Positions 34,082 through 46,600 of a stretch of DNA of 64,000 bases are shown here, one piece after another. The translations under genes were made by a program, and so were the position numbers. A model generated the notes under the pieces. The model saw nothing but the letters and a program-made list of their open reading frames with translations, was not told where the DNA came from and did no database searches. The stretch comes from Haplomitrium mnioides (Eukaryota > Marchantiophyta > Haplomitriopsida > Calobryales). The stretch lies in assembly GCA_049999725.1 (NCBI GenBank), contig JBNGIS010008233.1, forward strand, positions 1 to 64,000. The letters are read 5' to 3'. Each line of letters starts with the position of its first letter. Within the stretch, counting starts at the first letter, position 1.

Positions 34082-35251
34082 ATGATCACACATTTCTTAG
34101 AGTGGGATCAGTCCATAGTGATAATACATGCGCTCCACGAAGAGGAGGTGGGAGGCTACTTTGCTGCTGACACCACCATCAAAAAGGTCCTAGATGCAGG
34201 GTATTGGTGGCCCACCTTGCACAAGGATGTGCATTTTTTGGTGAGAAGATGTGATGCATGCTAGAGGACATGGAGGCTTGTAGCAAACCAGCATCATCCT
34301 CTAGTGACCATCATCCCCTTTGCACCATTTGAGAAGTGGGGAATCGACTTCATCGGTCCCATTGCACCTTCCACTCGGAAGGACAACAAGTACATTCTGT
34401 TGGCCACAGATTATGCCACAAAGTGGGTGGAGGCCAGAGCAACTAGGAAGGATGATGCCAAGACAGTGGCAACCTTCCTCTATGAGCAGATGTTCTACAG
34501 GTTCGGGCCTCCTTTGGAGCTTGTCAGTGATGAGGGGACACACTTCATCAATCAGGTAATCAAAGACCTGACCAATCGGTACCTGGTCAAGCATAGGAGG
34601 ACCACAGCTTGCCACCCAAATGCTAATGGCGTAACAGAAAGGGCCAATGGAATCATGGGGAAGATACTCAGCAAGACAGTAGCAGCAAACAAAGCGGATT
34701 GGGACCTGAAGCTACTCACTGCCACCCATGCCTACAATTTGGCTTACAAAACCACAACAGGGCATAGTCCTTACTTTTTGGTCTTTGGACAACATGCCCT
34801 GGTGCCAATGGAGTATGAGACACCCACCAAAAGAATGTTGGAGTAGGAAAGGATGGTTGAGGATTAGAGCAAAAGGGAGAGGCTCTATCAGCTGGAGGGT
34901 TTGGAAGAAACCAAGGAGTTAGCCCAAGGGAGGTTGTAGCACCTGTAATAGGAGCTTAGGAAGAGACAACATGACAAGAGGCTCAAACGAGCTGACCTCC
35001 GGGAGGGAAACCTGGTGTTGTTAAATGATAGCAGGTTTGTGCATTTTCCTGGAAATTTGCACACAAGATGGATGGGGCCATTCATTCTAAAGAAGCTCCA
35101 CAATGATGGGTCATCAGAGTTGGAGACGCTCGAAGATCACAAGTTCGCCAACAAGGTGCACTTCGACAGGTTGAAGAAGTACGAGAATCAGGAGGAACCG
35201 AAAGAGGGCCCAATTGTGTCCCTATCCAGGGTGCCCAACCAGCAGAGGTAA
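34082..35251 (+). pseudogene. Integrase of the giant element
   Basis: Inserts element DNA into the chromosome. The N-terminal zinc-binding region (about 34121-34264) reads H...GGYF...C-x2-C, where relatives have GG-H-F, so one zinc ligand His is replaced by Tyr. TAG at 34262 follows. The catalytic core (34304-34846) keeps WGIDFIGPI, the SDEGTHF Asp and the TERANG Glu, the expected D,D,E triad. After TAG at 34843 a Gln/Glu-rich helix is broken by several stops (34865 TAG, then TAG, TAA and TAG to about 34950), all at positions where Gln would fit. The C-terminal GPF-type module (RWMGPFILKKL) is present; no chromodomain is seen. Confidence 0.87.
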
Positions 35252-35270
35252 GCTATTTTGTGGGTGTGTG

Positions 35271-35370
35271 NNNNNNNNNNNNNNNNNNNNNNNNNNNNNN
35301 NNNNNNNNNNNNNNNNNNNNNNNNNNNNNNNNNNNNNNNNNNNNNNNNNNNNNNNNNNNNNNNNNNNNNN
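35271..35370. other. Assembly gap (100 N)
   Basis: Undetermined bases between the integrase end and the polypurine tract, after a GTGGGTGTGTG run. Confidence 0.99.
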
Positions 35371-35448
35371 GTTCAAGCCAACGACCAGACAACATAGGCA
35401 CACACCAATTGAGGGAGAAGAAGTGTGTTTGCGAAGACGCTTCACACT

Positions 35449-35460
35449 GGAAGGGGGAGT
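35449..35460 (+). other. Polypurine tract of the giant element
   Basis: GGAAGGGGGAGT immediately before the 3' LTR; plus-strand synthesis of such elements starts at this kind of site. Confidence 0.7.
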
Positions 35461-38400
35461 TACGTCAGCCAGCGATTCGGGTCCCTAAAGTAGAATTCAA
35501 GAAATCAGAAGCATCACTAGCAAATGGCCCTTTGCAAGTGTGAAGGCCTCTCAAGAACAGCGGATTACTCTCAAATAGCTAGTAAGAGCATGGCGCATGA
35601 TTCCTTGGAGGAAAACGGGATCATGGCGGAAGAGATGAGAAGAGAACTGTGATCGCCAGCCAGAGGAGGGGTCCTATTTCAAAATTCAAAACAAGCTAGC
35701 GAGAACCCGTGGACCTCAAGAGGATGCGGTGATCGAGGCCAAGCAAGAAAGAAGGGAACGCCCACTCCAAGCAAGGCAATCGGAGGAGGAGGAATGGATC
35801 CACAAACGCAAAAATCCAAAGGCACTCAGAGGAGAGGCAAATCGCGGATATGTCCTGCAGCGGCCACAAATCATGAAGAGGATCAGGGACGAAAGGAGGC
35901 GGCGAGATCATCACAAGGGCGAGCTAGGCTAGGGAAGGAGGACGCCTCGATCCCGCAAGCAGGAGCGCACCCTGCAAGGGCCGATCGAGCTTTCCCTTCA
36001 AATCCACGGATCCTAGCGGAAACATGGAGTTCCTTGAAGGCCCCGCGAGATTCCACGGAAATGTGGCGTCTCCTGAGCGATTCACGGGATTCTTCAGAAG
36101 ACGTGGCAGCTCCATGGAGCCTGAAGATCTGCGGGAAGTCGTCTCCCTAAGTGGGGGTCTCGGTTAAGGGGGTTCCAATCCGTCTTACGACGTAGGGACC
36201 CCACTTAATAGGGATCCGAAGGGAGTCCAACTGGGGAGCGAGGAGGAAGACCTGAAAGGGTGATATATTGTGGGTTTGGCCGAAGGAAAATGGAGGAGTG
36301 CCAGAAAGGTGACTTATCAGAGATTTGAGCAGAGGAGGACCGAGGAAGCCAAAGGGGTGACTTAGCGTGAATCCAGTCACGGGAGAACCGATGAGTGCCG
36401 AAGAGGTGATTTATCAATGATCAGACCAAAGAAGAACCGTGGAAGCCGAAAGGGCAACTTAGCGGGGATCTGACAGGAAGAAGAGCAGAGGAGAGCCGAA
36501 AGGGGGACAAATCACCGAATGGTCAGCTGAAGACTGAGTGGAGGCAAAAAAACGACTTCTTGACAATCCGGTTAAACAAAGAGCAGTGTGCTGAAACAGT
36601 GATCCATCGCAAACCGTCTAACGGGAAGAAGGATGAGCCAGAAGGGCGCTATAGCGCCAATCCGGTTGGGAGAAAAGAGGGATACGCCAAAAAGGCGATG
36701 TATTGAAGAATCAGGGAGCCAGGCCGGAAAAACAAGTTGGTGCAGGTCCAACCGACGGAGGAGCAAGCGGCGCCGAAAGGGTGATTCTTTGTAGATTTGG
36801 CATGACCCATGGAGAAAGTTCAACAAGGTACGGCCGCAACGTCCGAAAGTTTGACAGGAGGGCGGATGGCTCAAAGGAGCCTTGTAGTTCTTACATCGAG
36901 CTTTTGGAAAACTTAATGAAGGAAGCCTCGAGCGCGTGCATTGTTCTTATCTTGAAGGGATGACAAAACGGCAACATCGACACAAGTTCTTCCTTGGCGA
37001 GGAGGGGTTCTTCAGATGACGTCGCGAGCATATAGAGTCTGCAAAGGGTTTTGGAAACATGGACGAATGAGAGGGAGGTCCACGGGTCAACTTTGAAAGA
37101 GGGTCAGCGTGACGGTCCGCCTACCCCCTTGCAAGGCGACGTCGGACAGCGGCCTTCGGACAACGTAACGCCCTAAGATGCTCGGAGGGGATTCCGTGGG
37201 TCAACTTTGGAAGGAACTCAGCTGACGGTCCGTCTACCCCTTTGCGGGGCGACGTCGGATGGCACCCTTCGGATGACATGGCGACTCTAAGAGCCTCGAG
37301 CAATTCAAAGGACACGAAGCAACAGGTAGGAGCTCATTGGACCTCAGGCCATGAGCGGGTCAACTTTGGAAGGGAGGGTCAGCGCGACGGTCCACCTACC
37401 CCCTTGCGGGGCAACATCGGACGGCGAAGCTACAGATGACGTGGCGCGTGGAGGATCACTTGGGACCTGCGAGGGAATCTGTGGAAATTTTGTGGACTAG
37501 GTTCTGCGGGGCGCTTTGGAACTCTGTTCTGAAGAACCCTTCAGACTTGGCTCCGTGGGAATCTGTGGAATCTCGACCCGCGAGATTCCTCGGACTCCTC
37601 ATTAATTTGACGATTGTACTTGGATTTTTGTAACGACCCGACGGGACACGCGGCGCCTTCTCCCATTCCGATGTAACAGGATTAACAACGTCGCGTGACA
37701 TGCGTTGTCACCCTCTATTCCGAGCCAACGGGATTAACGACTATTCATCGGATCGGACTCGAGGGATCAGTGCGCGCCGGGGGGTTATACATCTGTGGCC
37801 TTCGAATTAATTCGGGTTGATGCACGGGCGATTGCAAGACGCGACAGCAACTGCAAGACAGAGAAATCGTGCATGGTAAGGCATGAGTGAGAATTCAATA
37901 AAGAGCTACGTGAAGCGGATGAACTAGCTCTAGAGGGCCAAGGGGATTCGGAGGTGGACTGGAAGGGCGTCGAGAATCGTAGAGTGAGGAGCTCTTGATG
38001 CTCAGGCGATCTACGTGAACTCATCTTCGCAGGTGGACCAGAGCAGAGGTGGACCGATACGATAGTTTGAAGGGATTTTGGCCAGCTGAGAACTAAGGAG
38101 AGGCTACCAAGTGAGGAGCTTGGAGTCGTCTCGGCAATTTCTTGTGCAAGCGCATCAGCCCAGAGTGTTCGGAGTACACTTTGGTGTGATTCTTCAAGTG
38201 GAACTGAGAGGGGGGGCTGCGTTAGTGCCTACGTACTAGGCGGAAGGAGCCGTCGAGGCTCGAGGTGGAGTGAGCTACCTGCAGTCGGGAAGACTATCTC
38301 CCAAAGGTGGGGGTGAAAGAAATCCTCTTCCTAGCATAAGGAAGTAAATTCAAGGCTTCTCGTGAGGGAAGTTTAAAAACTATCTAAAGAGAAGGGTGCG

Positions 38401-39141
38401 TGGTTGGTTGTTGGACTGTAGGCTATAAGGCAACAAAGGATTCAGAAGAGATGTGTCAGTTGGTGGAAATCCAGAAGGCCTTCAAGGACTCTGTTTTTCT
38501 TTGCAATATATTGTATATAGTGTTTGTGCATATATGTGTAGTTAGATTTACTTTCTGCAATTGTGTTCTAGAGGTTTATTAGATTAGAGGAAATCAGGAC
38601 CGGTTGAGGAGACCCTGGGACAGCTCTGGAGGGGGAGTCAAGTCCTTTGACACAGCTAAGTGATCTTGAGGGTGAATGCTCTCTGCTTCGGATCCTATAG
38701 GATAGTTTAGAAGTTAGTTCATACTTAGGATAACTAGGACAAACAATTGTATCAATCCTGTGACAACCTTGAGAGGGGGACTCCAGTCCTGTGGTGTTGA
38801 ACATTGGTGCAAGTCACAGCACCTATTCTGCCCCAAGCACAAATAAGGTGGCAGGCTTTGAGACATTGAGCCCTTGGAATAAAGTAGAAGAATTACACAA
38901 AGCACAGTTAGGGGGTAATGAATGTGGACCTGGGGGTGTTTTGAACAACTGACTTGAGTGCAAGCAGAAGAAGAGTAAGAGGTGAATATAAGGCTTGTAA
39001 GGAAAGGGAGAGCTCTTAAGGTCTGAAAGTGGTAACTGGCAACAGGCCATCTCAGAAAAGAACCTAAAAGACCAGTATCTGTCCTCCCTTGCCTCCAAAG
39101 AGGTGATTGGAAAGGTTAAGGCTTGGAATAGGGGAGCGACA
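35461..39141 (+). repeat. 3' LTR of the giant element (3681 bp)
   Basis: Starts TACGTCAGCCAGCGATTCGG and ends GGAGCGACA, colinear with 25370-29047. The differences by eye are mostly G/A and C/T. It contains the same 48-bp series and CTTGCGGGGC-type repeats. Confidence 0.92.
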
Positions 39142-40106
39142 TAAGACCAAGTGTAAGAACTTTCCACTCAAAGTATCTATGCAATATGCAAAAGGTTTTT
39201 TTTTTGCACATCACTTGGTTTGATAGAAAGTTAGCAATAGCTACTTTGAAGGTCCAACTTAGAAAAGAATCATGCACTACTAAAGAAATCCAACAAGTCA
39301 TCAATATGTGGTAAAATATAAGCATTCTTCATTGTTTTCTTGTTCAAGTCGCAATAATTTGTACAAAAATAAAAACCACCATCTTTTTCTGGTACAAAGA
39401 ACACTGGTGCTCCCCATAAAAAAGTATCGTATTGAATAAAATCCTTTTCAAGAACATTTTTCAAGGTTTTGCAAAGCTCTTCCAACTCATATAGTGAGAA
39501 TTGATACATAAATCGACTAAAAGAAATGTATTCTAACATGAGCTTCCTTTTTGGCAAATTATTTGCAAAATTATTCAAAATATCATCAATTATTGAGGTA
39601 GGGTGAGATTTTTCTCCCTCTTTACTCAAGTCTATAATGGGCTTGATCCAACTAGGAAAATCATGCAACTCTTTGACCACAAAGTTGATATGTTAAATTG
39701 ATTTAGACATCTTAACCAATGGTACTGGATGCTCTCTAAAAAGGTGTTTCATGTTGCGCTTTCTCTATTTGATATCTCCACTAAGTTTTTGCAACTACTT
39801 CCAATTGATTTGCCGCAAATAAAATTTGTTGACTATGTTCTCTTATTCTTAAAGCTTCTAAGTATTGCTCACAATCAAACAAGAAATTTCAGTAACACCA
39901 AAAGCTATATTTTCAACATAAGCTTTTGGCTTTGGGAATTGTACATGATTCTCTACTTCTTGACAAGGTTCTTTTTCTCCTGTTTGTATTTGAACTTCTT
40001 AAATGCAAGAAAGATATTCAATTTGCTATTGTATTACTTGAATCACAACTCAATTTGTCCCTTGATTCTCTTTATATCTCACCATCATTATTGACTTTGA
40101 GACCAA
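39142..40106 (-). mobile_element. Ty3 chromovirus-family pol remnant, proximal part (RT)
   Basis: The other half of the copy interrupted by the giant element. Minus strand, right to left: a linker with IIDLSKEGEKSHPTSIIDDI, the RT start with VLEKDFIQYDTFLWGAPVFFVPEKDGGF, CTNYCDLNKKTMKNAY (39270-39680), then YFEWKVLTLGL (about 39160) up to the insertion point. Gag is essentially missing: only about 400 bases of decayed sequence separate this from the LTR, so the copy also had an internal deletion. Confidence 0.8.
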
Positions 40107-40630
40107 TGTAAATGAACTCAAAAGAAAACTTCAAATGAGTAGCAACTCAAAGTTAGCTCTAAATAGAGTTAATCAAACAAATATCAATATAGAAAGCAAT
40201 CAACCAAATACCAATATGACAAGCAAACATCTAAATGCCAATAAAAGCAATTCAAATACCAAGAAAGACAATCCTACAAAGAGGACATAAGCAAAAGCTC
40301 AAACCAATTGAGAGTAACTTTGGAATAAGTAGTTGGGCAATGAAGCCCTTCTATTTATACTTGAGAAGAAGGTGTCCTTCTACTTTCTTCTCTTACAAGT
40401 TACTTCCAATTATAACCCTAAAAGTAATCTTATCATGCTTCACTAAAAGCTAATTCCAAGGCAAGTAATTCTTATGCCACCTTACTTAAATAATTTCAAC
40501 CTTTAAAGTGATCATATACCAATCTTATACCCTTTCACTAATAATAATCCTTTTTTAGTAGTTACTACCATTCCCTTTACTTCTTTTTATTTTCTTATAA
40601 ATAGCACAACATCATGTTTGTACTATTACA
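40107..40630 (-). mobile_element. 5' LTR of the minus-strand Ty3 copy
   Basis: Minus orientation, from TGTAAATGAACTCAAAAG (40107) to TTTGTACTATTACA (40630). Next to it, 40093-40106 is the complement of TTGGTCTCAAAG, close to the initiator-Met tRNA primer-binding sequence (TGGTATCAGAGC), which marks it as the 5' LTR. Confidence 0.82.
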
Positions 40631-43600
40631 CCTAAGTTGGATACAACACCTCTACATCCCCCTTTAGTTTCATCCTAAGTTAAACACAATACTTCAAAGA
40701 TCTCCCATCAACTTCATATATTTTAGTCATACATAGTACCTTAAGATCAATCTCAACTTTACATGTGTTAGTTGAACACAACATCCTAAGATTCTTCTTA
40801 ATTTTTGCAAGCCTTTGTTGCACAACATTTTAGAATGCTCTCTAAGCTTGAAATGCCTTAGTTACACATAAAACTTTCATATCTCACCTTAATTTCACAT
40901 CTTTTAGTCAAGAAAAACAACTCAAAATCTCTCTTCAACTTAAGAAATGTTACTCATACCCATTACTTCTAGATCTTACCTCAACTTCACAAACCTTATT
41001 CTTATTTTGCACAACACCATTATTTCCTATCTAAATTGCACACGTTTGCTTTATACAAAGAGCATCTATATATCAGCTTGATTTCACATTCAGAATTTAT
41101 ACACAATGCCTCTAGATACCACCTTGATTTCACAGGTCTTGGTCATATGCAACACCTTATTATTCCACATAAATTTTGCATCCCTTATTTATACTCAAAA
41201 AATTTTTGATCCTACCTCAATTTCATATGATTTAGTTATACACAATAGCTTCATATTTCACCTCAATTTCGTTAGATTATCTTATACAATACTTCCATAT
41301 TCCACATCAACTTCACATGCTTTAAGAATATAATGTTAACATCTCTAGATCCTATCTCAATTTGATAGCCTTTATATGCCAATACACAATAGCTCTAGAG
41401 CCTACACTAACTTGAGATAACTAATTCATGCATAATACAACAATTTCCTTCTCAAATTCTCATGTCTTATTCATGTGCAAGACTTTATTATTCGTTTTCA
41501 ATTTTACATACCTTACCTATACACAACATGTCAAGATCCTTCTCAATTTTGCATGTTTTAATCATACAAAGCACCTTAAATCCCCTTTCATTTCACATGC
41601 TTTTCTCATACACAATAACTCAAGATCCTCCCTCATTGTTGCATGTCCTACTTATACAAACAGGTCAAGTTTCTCTTTTAAATTCACATATCTAAGTTCG
41701 ATACAACACCCCAAAGTTCCACCTCAATTTTGTTTTGATTTAAGTCACACAAAAACCCTTTCATCCTCTATCAATTTTATAGGCCTTAGTAGGATACAAA
41801 ACAACTCAATGTCCTTTCTCAACTTCACATGCCTTACTTACACACAACATTTCAAAATCCCTCTTCAACTTCAAATGTTTTAGTAAAAGAAACGTCTCTA
41901 ATGTCTTTCTCAATTCACACATCTTAGAAACACACTAGAACTCTAGATCCCTTCTCAACTTCACATGCGTTGCTCACAAAAATTTGAGTAAACTTCGGTA
42001 ATTTTCCAAGCCTTGTTCACACACAACACCTCTAGATCTTTTTTCAACTTTATATCCTTTAGTCACACACAACACCTCAAGATCACCCTAGATTTTGCAT
42101 GCTTATATAAGTAGCACAAAACATATCAAAATCCTCTCTCAACTTTATATGTCTCAATTATACAACACTTCAAGATCCTCAAGTACTTAACCATACATAC
42201 TTTAGTCACACACAACACCTTTGTATCCAACCTCAATTTCACAAAAGTCATATACGACAATTCAAAACCTACTGTCAACTTTATAGACCTTATTAACTTT
42301 ATAAAACTTATTACCTCAAATTTACAGTCCTTAACTTTAAACTATAACTCTAGATCCAAGCTTTATTTCACAAGCCTTAGTCATACACATCACTTTCATA
42401 TGCTACTTTGATTGTATAGATCTTAATTATTAAAATGCACAACATCTGCATATCCCTTTAATGTAAGAGGTCTTTATCATACACATCACACTAAGATCCC
42501 ACATTAATTTTAAAAGCCTTAGATTTACACAATACGTCAAGATCTCACCTTAATTTTACAAGTCTTAGTCACTCACTACACCTCTAAATCCTAGTGGCAC
42601 TTTAACTTTGCAAGACTTAGTCATAGACATCACATATAGATTTTACCTCAAATTCAGATTCCTTAGTCACATACAATACCTCCACATTCAATCTCAATTT
42701 CACATATCTTAGTTATACACAACATTTCCAATCCTTCCTTGAATTCAAATGTCTTAATATGTCAAGATATTTGTTCAATTTCACATGTATTAATTACACA
42801 CAACAGCTCAACATCCCAAATCAATTTCATATACCTTAGTAAAAAACAACTTCTCAAAGTTGCCCCTCACTTTCACATGCTTTAGTCGCACCTTACACTT
42901 CAAATTCCTTCTTAAACTTTGCAAGCCTTACCACACACATTATTTTCATATCCTTCGTCAACTTTACATGTTCTAGTGACAAACTACACCTCATTATCCC
43001 GTCTCAACCCCAAATATGTTAGTCACTCTCAACATCTGAACATACTCTTTCAACTTCATTAGCTTTAATCATATAGCTCAAGATTCTCTCTCAATATCAT
43101 ATACTTTATTCATACAAAATAACTCAAGTCCTACACTCAATTTCAAAGATGTCAACAAGTCACATACAATACTCCAAGATCCCATGTTACCTTGACATGT
43201 CAAACAAAAAAAAACTCAATATCCTCCATCAATTTTACATGGCTAAGTTAGACACAACACATTGATATCCCCTCTCAAGTGTAGTAATCTTATACAACAC
43301 CTCAATATCTGCCTTCAATTTGACATGTCTTCTTTGAACACACATCAAGTTCTTCTTCAATTTACAAGCCTAAGTTGAAACAACACCTCAAAGTCACTCT
43401 CAATGTCACATGTCTTAGTACACTATAAACTAACTATCCACTTTCAACTTCACATACATAAGTCGCACTCTATACCTAATGATCCTCTTTTCACATACCT
43501 ACGTCATGTACGACATCTCATTATCCTCTTTCAACTTCATATGCCTTGGATATACACCATACCTCAAGATCATCTATCAATATCACATCTCTTAGTCATA

Positions 43601-46600
43601 TATAAAATTTCAAGTTCCCTCCTCTACTTACTAACCTTAGTTGCACAAAACACCTCAAAGTGTCAAGTCACTTTTATATGTATTAGACATAATAATCATC
43701 TCAAGATTCCCATCAAATTTACATGCCTTTGTGAGACAAAACATATCTAAATCTCTTCTCAACTTCACATACCTTAGTCATACATAACACTTCAAAATTC
43801 CTCCTCAATTTTATATGTTGTGGCTACACAACAAACCTTAAAATCCCACCTCAATTTCATATAATGTAGTCACACAAAACACCTCAATATATCTCCTCAA
43901 TTTCTCTAAACCTTAATCATACACAACACTTCAAAATCCCTCTTCAATTTTGCACATACAAAATCTCAAGATCCTTCTTGAATTTCATATGCATTATTCT
44001 CACATAAGAACTCAAGATCATTCTTATTCTGAATGGTTTAAGTCATACACAACACCTTAAGACTTCATTTCTATTTCATATATCTTAATCACACAACACT
44101 CTAAGATGATCCATGAACTTTACATGTCTTAATCACACCTAACATCTCCATATCCTATGCTAATTTTACACACCTTAGTCATACACAACACTTTGAAATC
44201 CTCACCCAACCCTTTGTCATACACAATACCTCTGGATCTTATTTCAATTACATAGGCTTAAATCATACACAACAACTCTCAATCCCACCTCAATTTTACA
44301 AACCTTAATCATACTCATCATCTTTAAATACCCTTTCATGTGTACAAACATTAGTTATATATGTCATCTCTAAGAACCACTATAAATTAAAAAACCTTAA
44401 TATTAAGCAACATCTCAAGATCCAACGTCCATTTCACATGCCTAAGATTTGCACAACATGTCAAAATCCTTTTTCATTTTTACAAGTTTTAGTGATGCAC
44501 ATCACAATTCTAGATCTATATATCAACTTCACAAATATCAATACTACAAGGTACCTCTAGATCCTACATCAATTTCAGATGTTTTTATCATGTACAACAT
44601 CTCCACATCCCACTTCAATCTCACATGTTTTGGTCATGTACAACACATGAATTTGAGATCCAACCTCAACTTGACAAGATTTAGTTGTACATAACACTTC
44701 CGATTCCTACCTTAGTTTCATTGGCATTAATCATATACAACCCCTCTAAATCCCACCTCAGTTTTAGAAGCCTTAGTCATATACAACACTTCAAGGTCTT
44801 ACATCAATATCAAAAACCTTAGTGATGCACAATACTTTTACATCCTATCTCAATTTTGCAAGCCTAGCTTAGTCTAACATTTCACACATACATTACACAT
44901 ATAAGTTAGCACAAGTACAACTCATACAAGTTAGCTCATGAAGTAGCACACAAATAAACTTCAAAACCTACATAGTAAAAGATGTCTAACAAGACACTAT
45001 GCTAAATAGTAGGCAACTCACTTACATAGGTTGAAAGACCCTATTGGTTCCTTTTGCTACCCTCCTCTCATTAGACCACTTTCTACTTTCATTCTTCTTC
45101 TCCTAAGTGTTCTTATCTTAGAATCTTCTATCTCCATATAGCTCTTCTTCTTCTACGTGTTCTTATCTTAGAGCCTTCTATTTGCTTAAATCTTCTACTT
45201 GTTTTAGTCATACCAAACACCTCCAAATCTTGCCTCAATTTCACATGTCTTAGTAATGTACAACAACTCTAAATTCCACTTCAATTTCACACAGAACTTA
45301 GCCATACACAACACCTCAACACCCCAATCCAAGTTCACATACATTGGCTTATAAACAACACATATATATCCTACCTCAATTATACATGCTTTAGCCATAT
45401 ACAACATCTATAGATCCTACGTCAATTTTGCAAGTCTAAGTTATACACAACACCTCCATATCCCACCTCAATTTTGCAGCCTTTAGTCATATACAACACC
45501 TCAATATTACACCTCAACTTCACATGTCTTAGTGATACATGACACCTTCATATCCAACTTGAATTTCACAGGCTTTAGTCATAAACAAAGTCTTTAGATC
45601 CTATCTCAATTTGATGAGCTTTAGTCATATACATTACTCAAGATCGCATATCAATTTTACAAGCTTTAGTCATACACAATACCTTGAGATTCAATTTCAA
45701 TTTCACGTACTTTTATCACACAACAACCTATATCCCACCTCAATCCTATATATATCACCTCTCTATCTCATCTTACTTTCACATGTATTAGTCATATACA
45801 ACACCTCCACATCCCACCTCAACTTCTCAACTATACACAACATCTCAAGATCTCACATTCACATTGATTTCATAAGCATTAGTGGTGTACAACATCTTAA
45901 TGTCTCACTTCATTTTCACAAGCCTTAGCTATACAAAGCACCTTCATATCCCATCTTAATCACAAACCTTAAGTATAAAAAACAATTCAACATACTTCCT
46001 CCATTTCATAGGCCTAAGTTTATACAACAACTCTATATCTCAACTCAATTTCACAAGTCTTAGTCATAGACAACACCTGCCTATTCAAGCTCAATCTCTT
46101 ATATCTTATTGGTGCACAAAAACTCTAGATTTGACTTTAATTTTACATGAGCTTTAGTCATACACAATACCTTGAGATCTCACCTCAATTTCACAAGCCT
46201 AAGTCCTATATAATACCTCCAAATCTTGCATTAATTTCATGAGCTTTAAGAAATCAACACCTCCACATCCCATCTCAACTTCGCATACCTTAGTTATACA
46301 CACCATGTCTTGATTCCACCTCATATTTATAGGCATTATTTATACACAACATATGGAGATCCGATATCAATTTCATGTGCCTTAGTTATATACATGAACA
46401 CCAAATCCAACCTCAATTTCACATGTCTTAGTACTACACAACATTTCTAGATTCTAACTCAATTTAATACGAGGTAACTATAAACATTACCTTAGGATTC
46501 TATGTTAAATTCACATGCAGTAGCCATATACAACACCTTAAGATCCCACATCAATTTCACATATTTGAGCAATTACAACAAATCTAGATACCAGTTTAAT

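Larger units (their letters stand above)
25370..39141 (+). mobile_element. Giant Ty3-type LTR retrotransposon, 13.8 kb, decayed
   Basis: Two direct LTRs (25370-29047 and 35461-39141), a primer-binding site, gag with three zinc knuckles, protease, reverse transcriptase, RNase H and integrase in Ty3 order, and a polypurine tract before the second LTR. The LTRs are exceptionally long for a plant Ty3 element and differ at many sites, chiefly transitions, so the insertion is old. Stops and frameshifts in every coding segment mean it cannot be autonomous. No chromodomain follows the integrase, which separates it from the chromovirus copies in the window. It sits inside the minus-strand Ty3 copy, with a 5-bp target duplication. 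Two N gaps fall inside. Confidence 0.93.
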
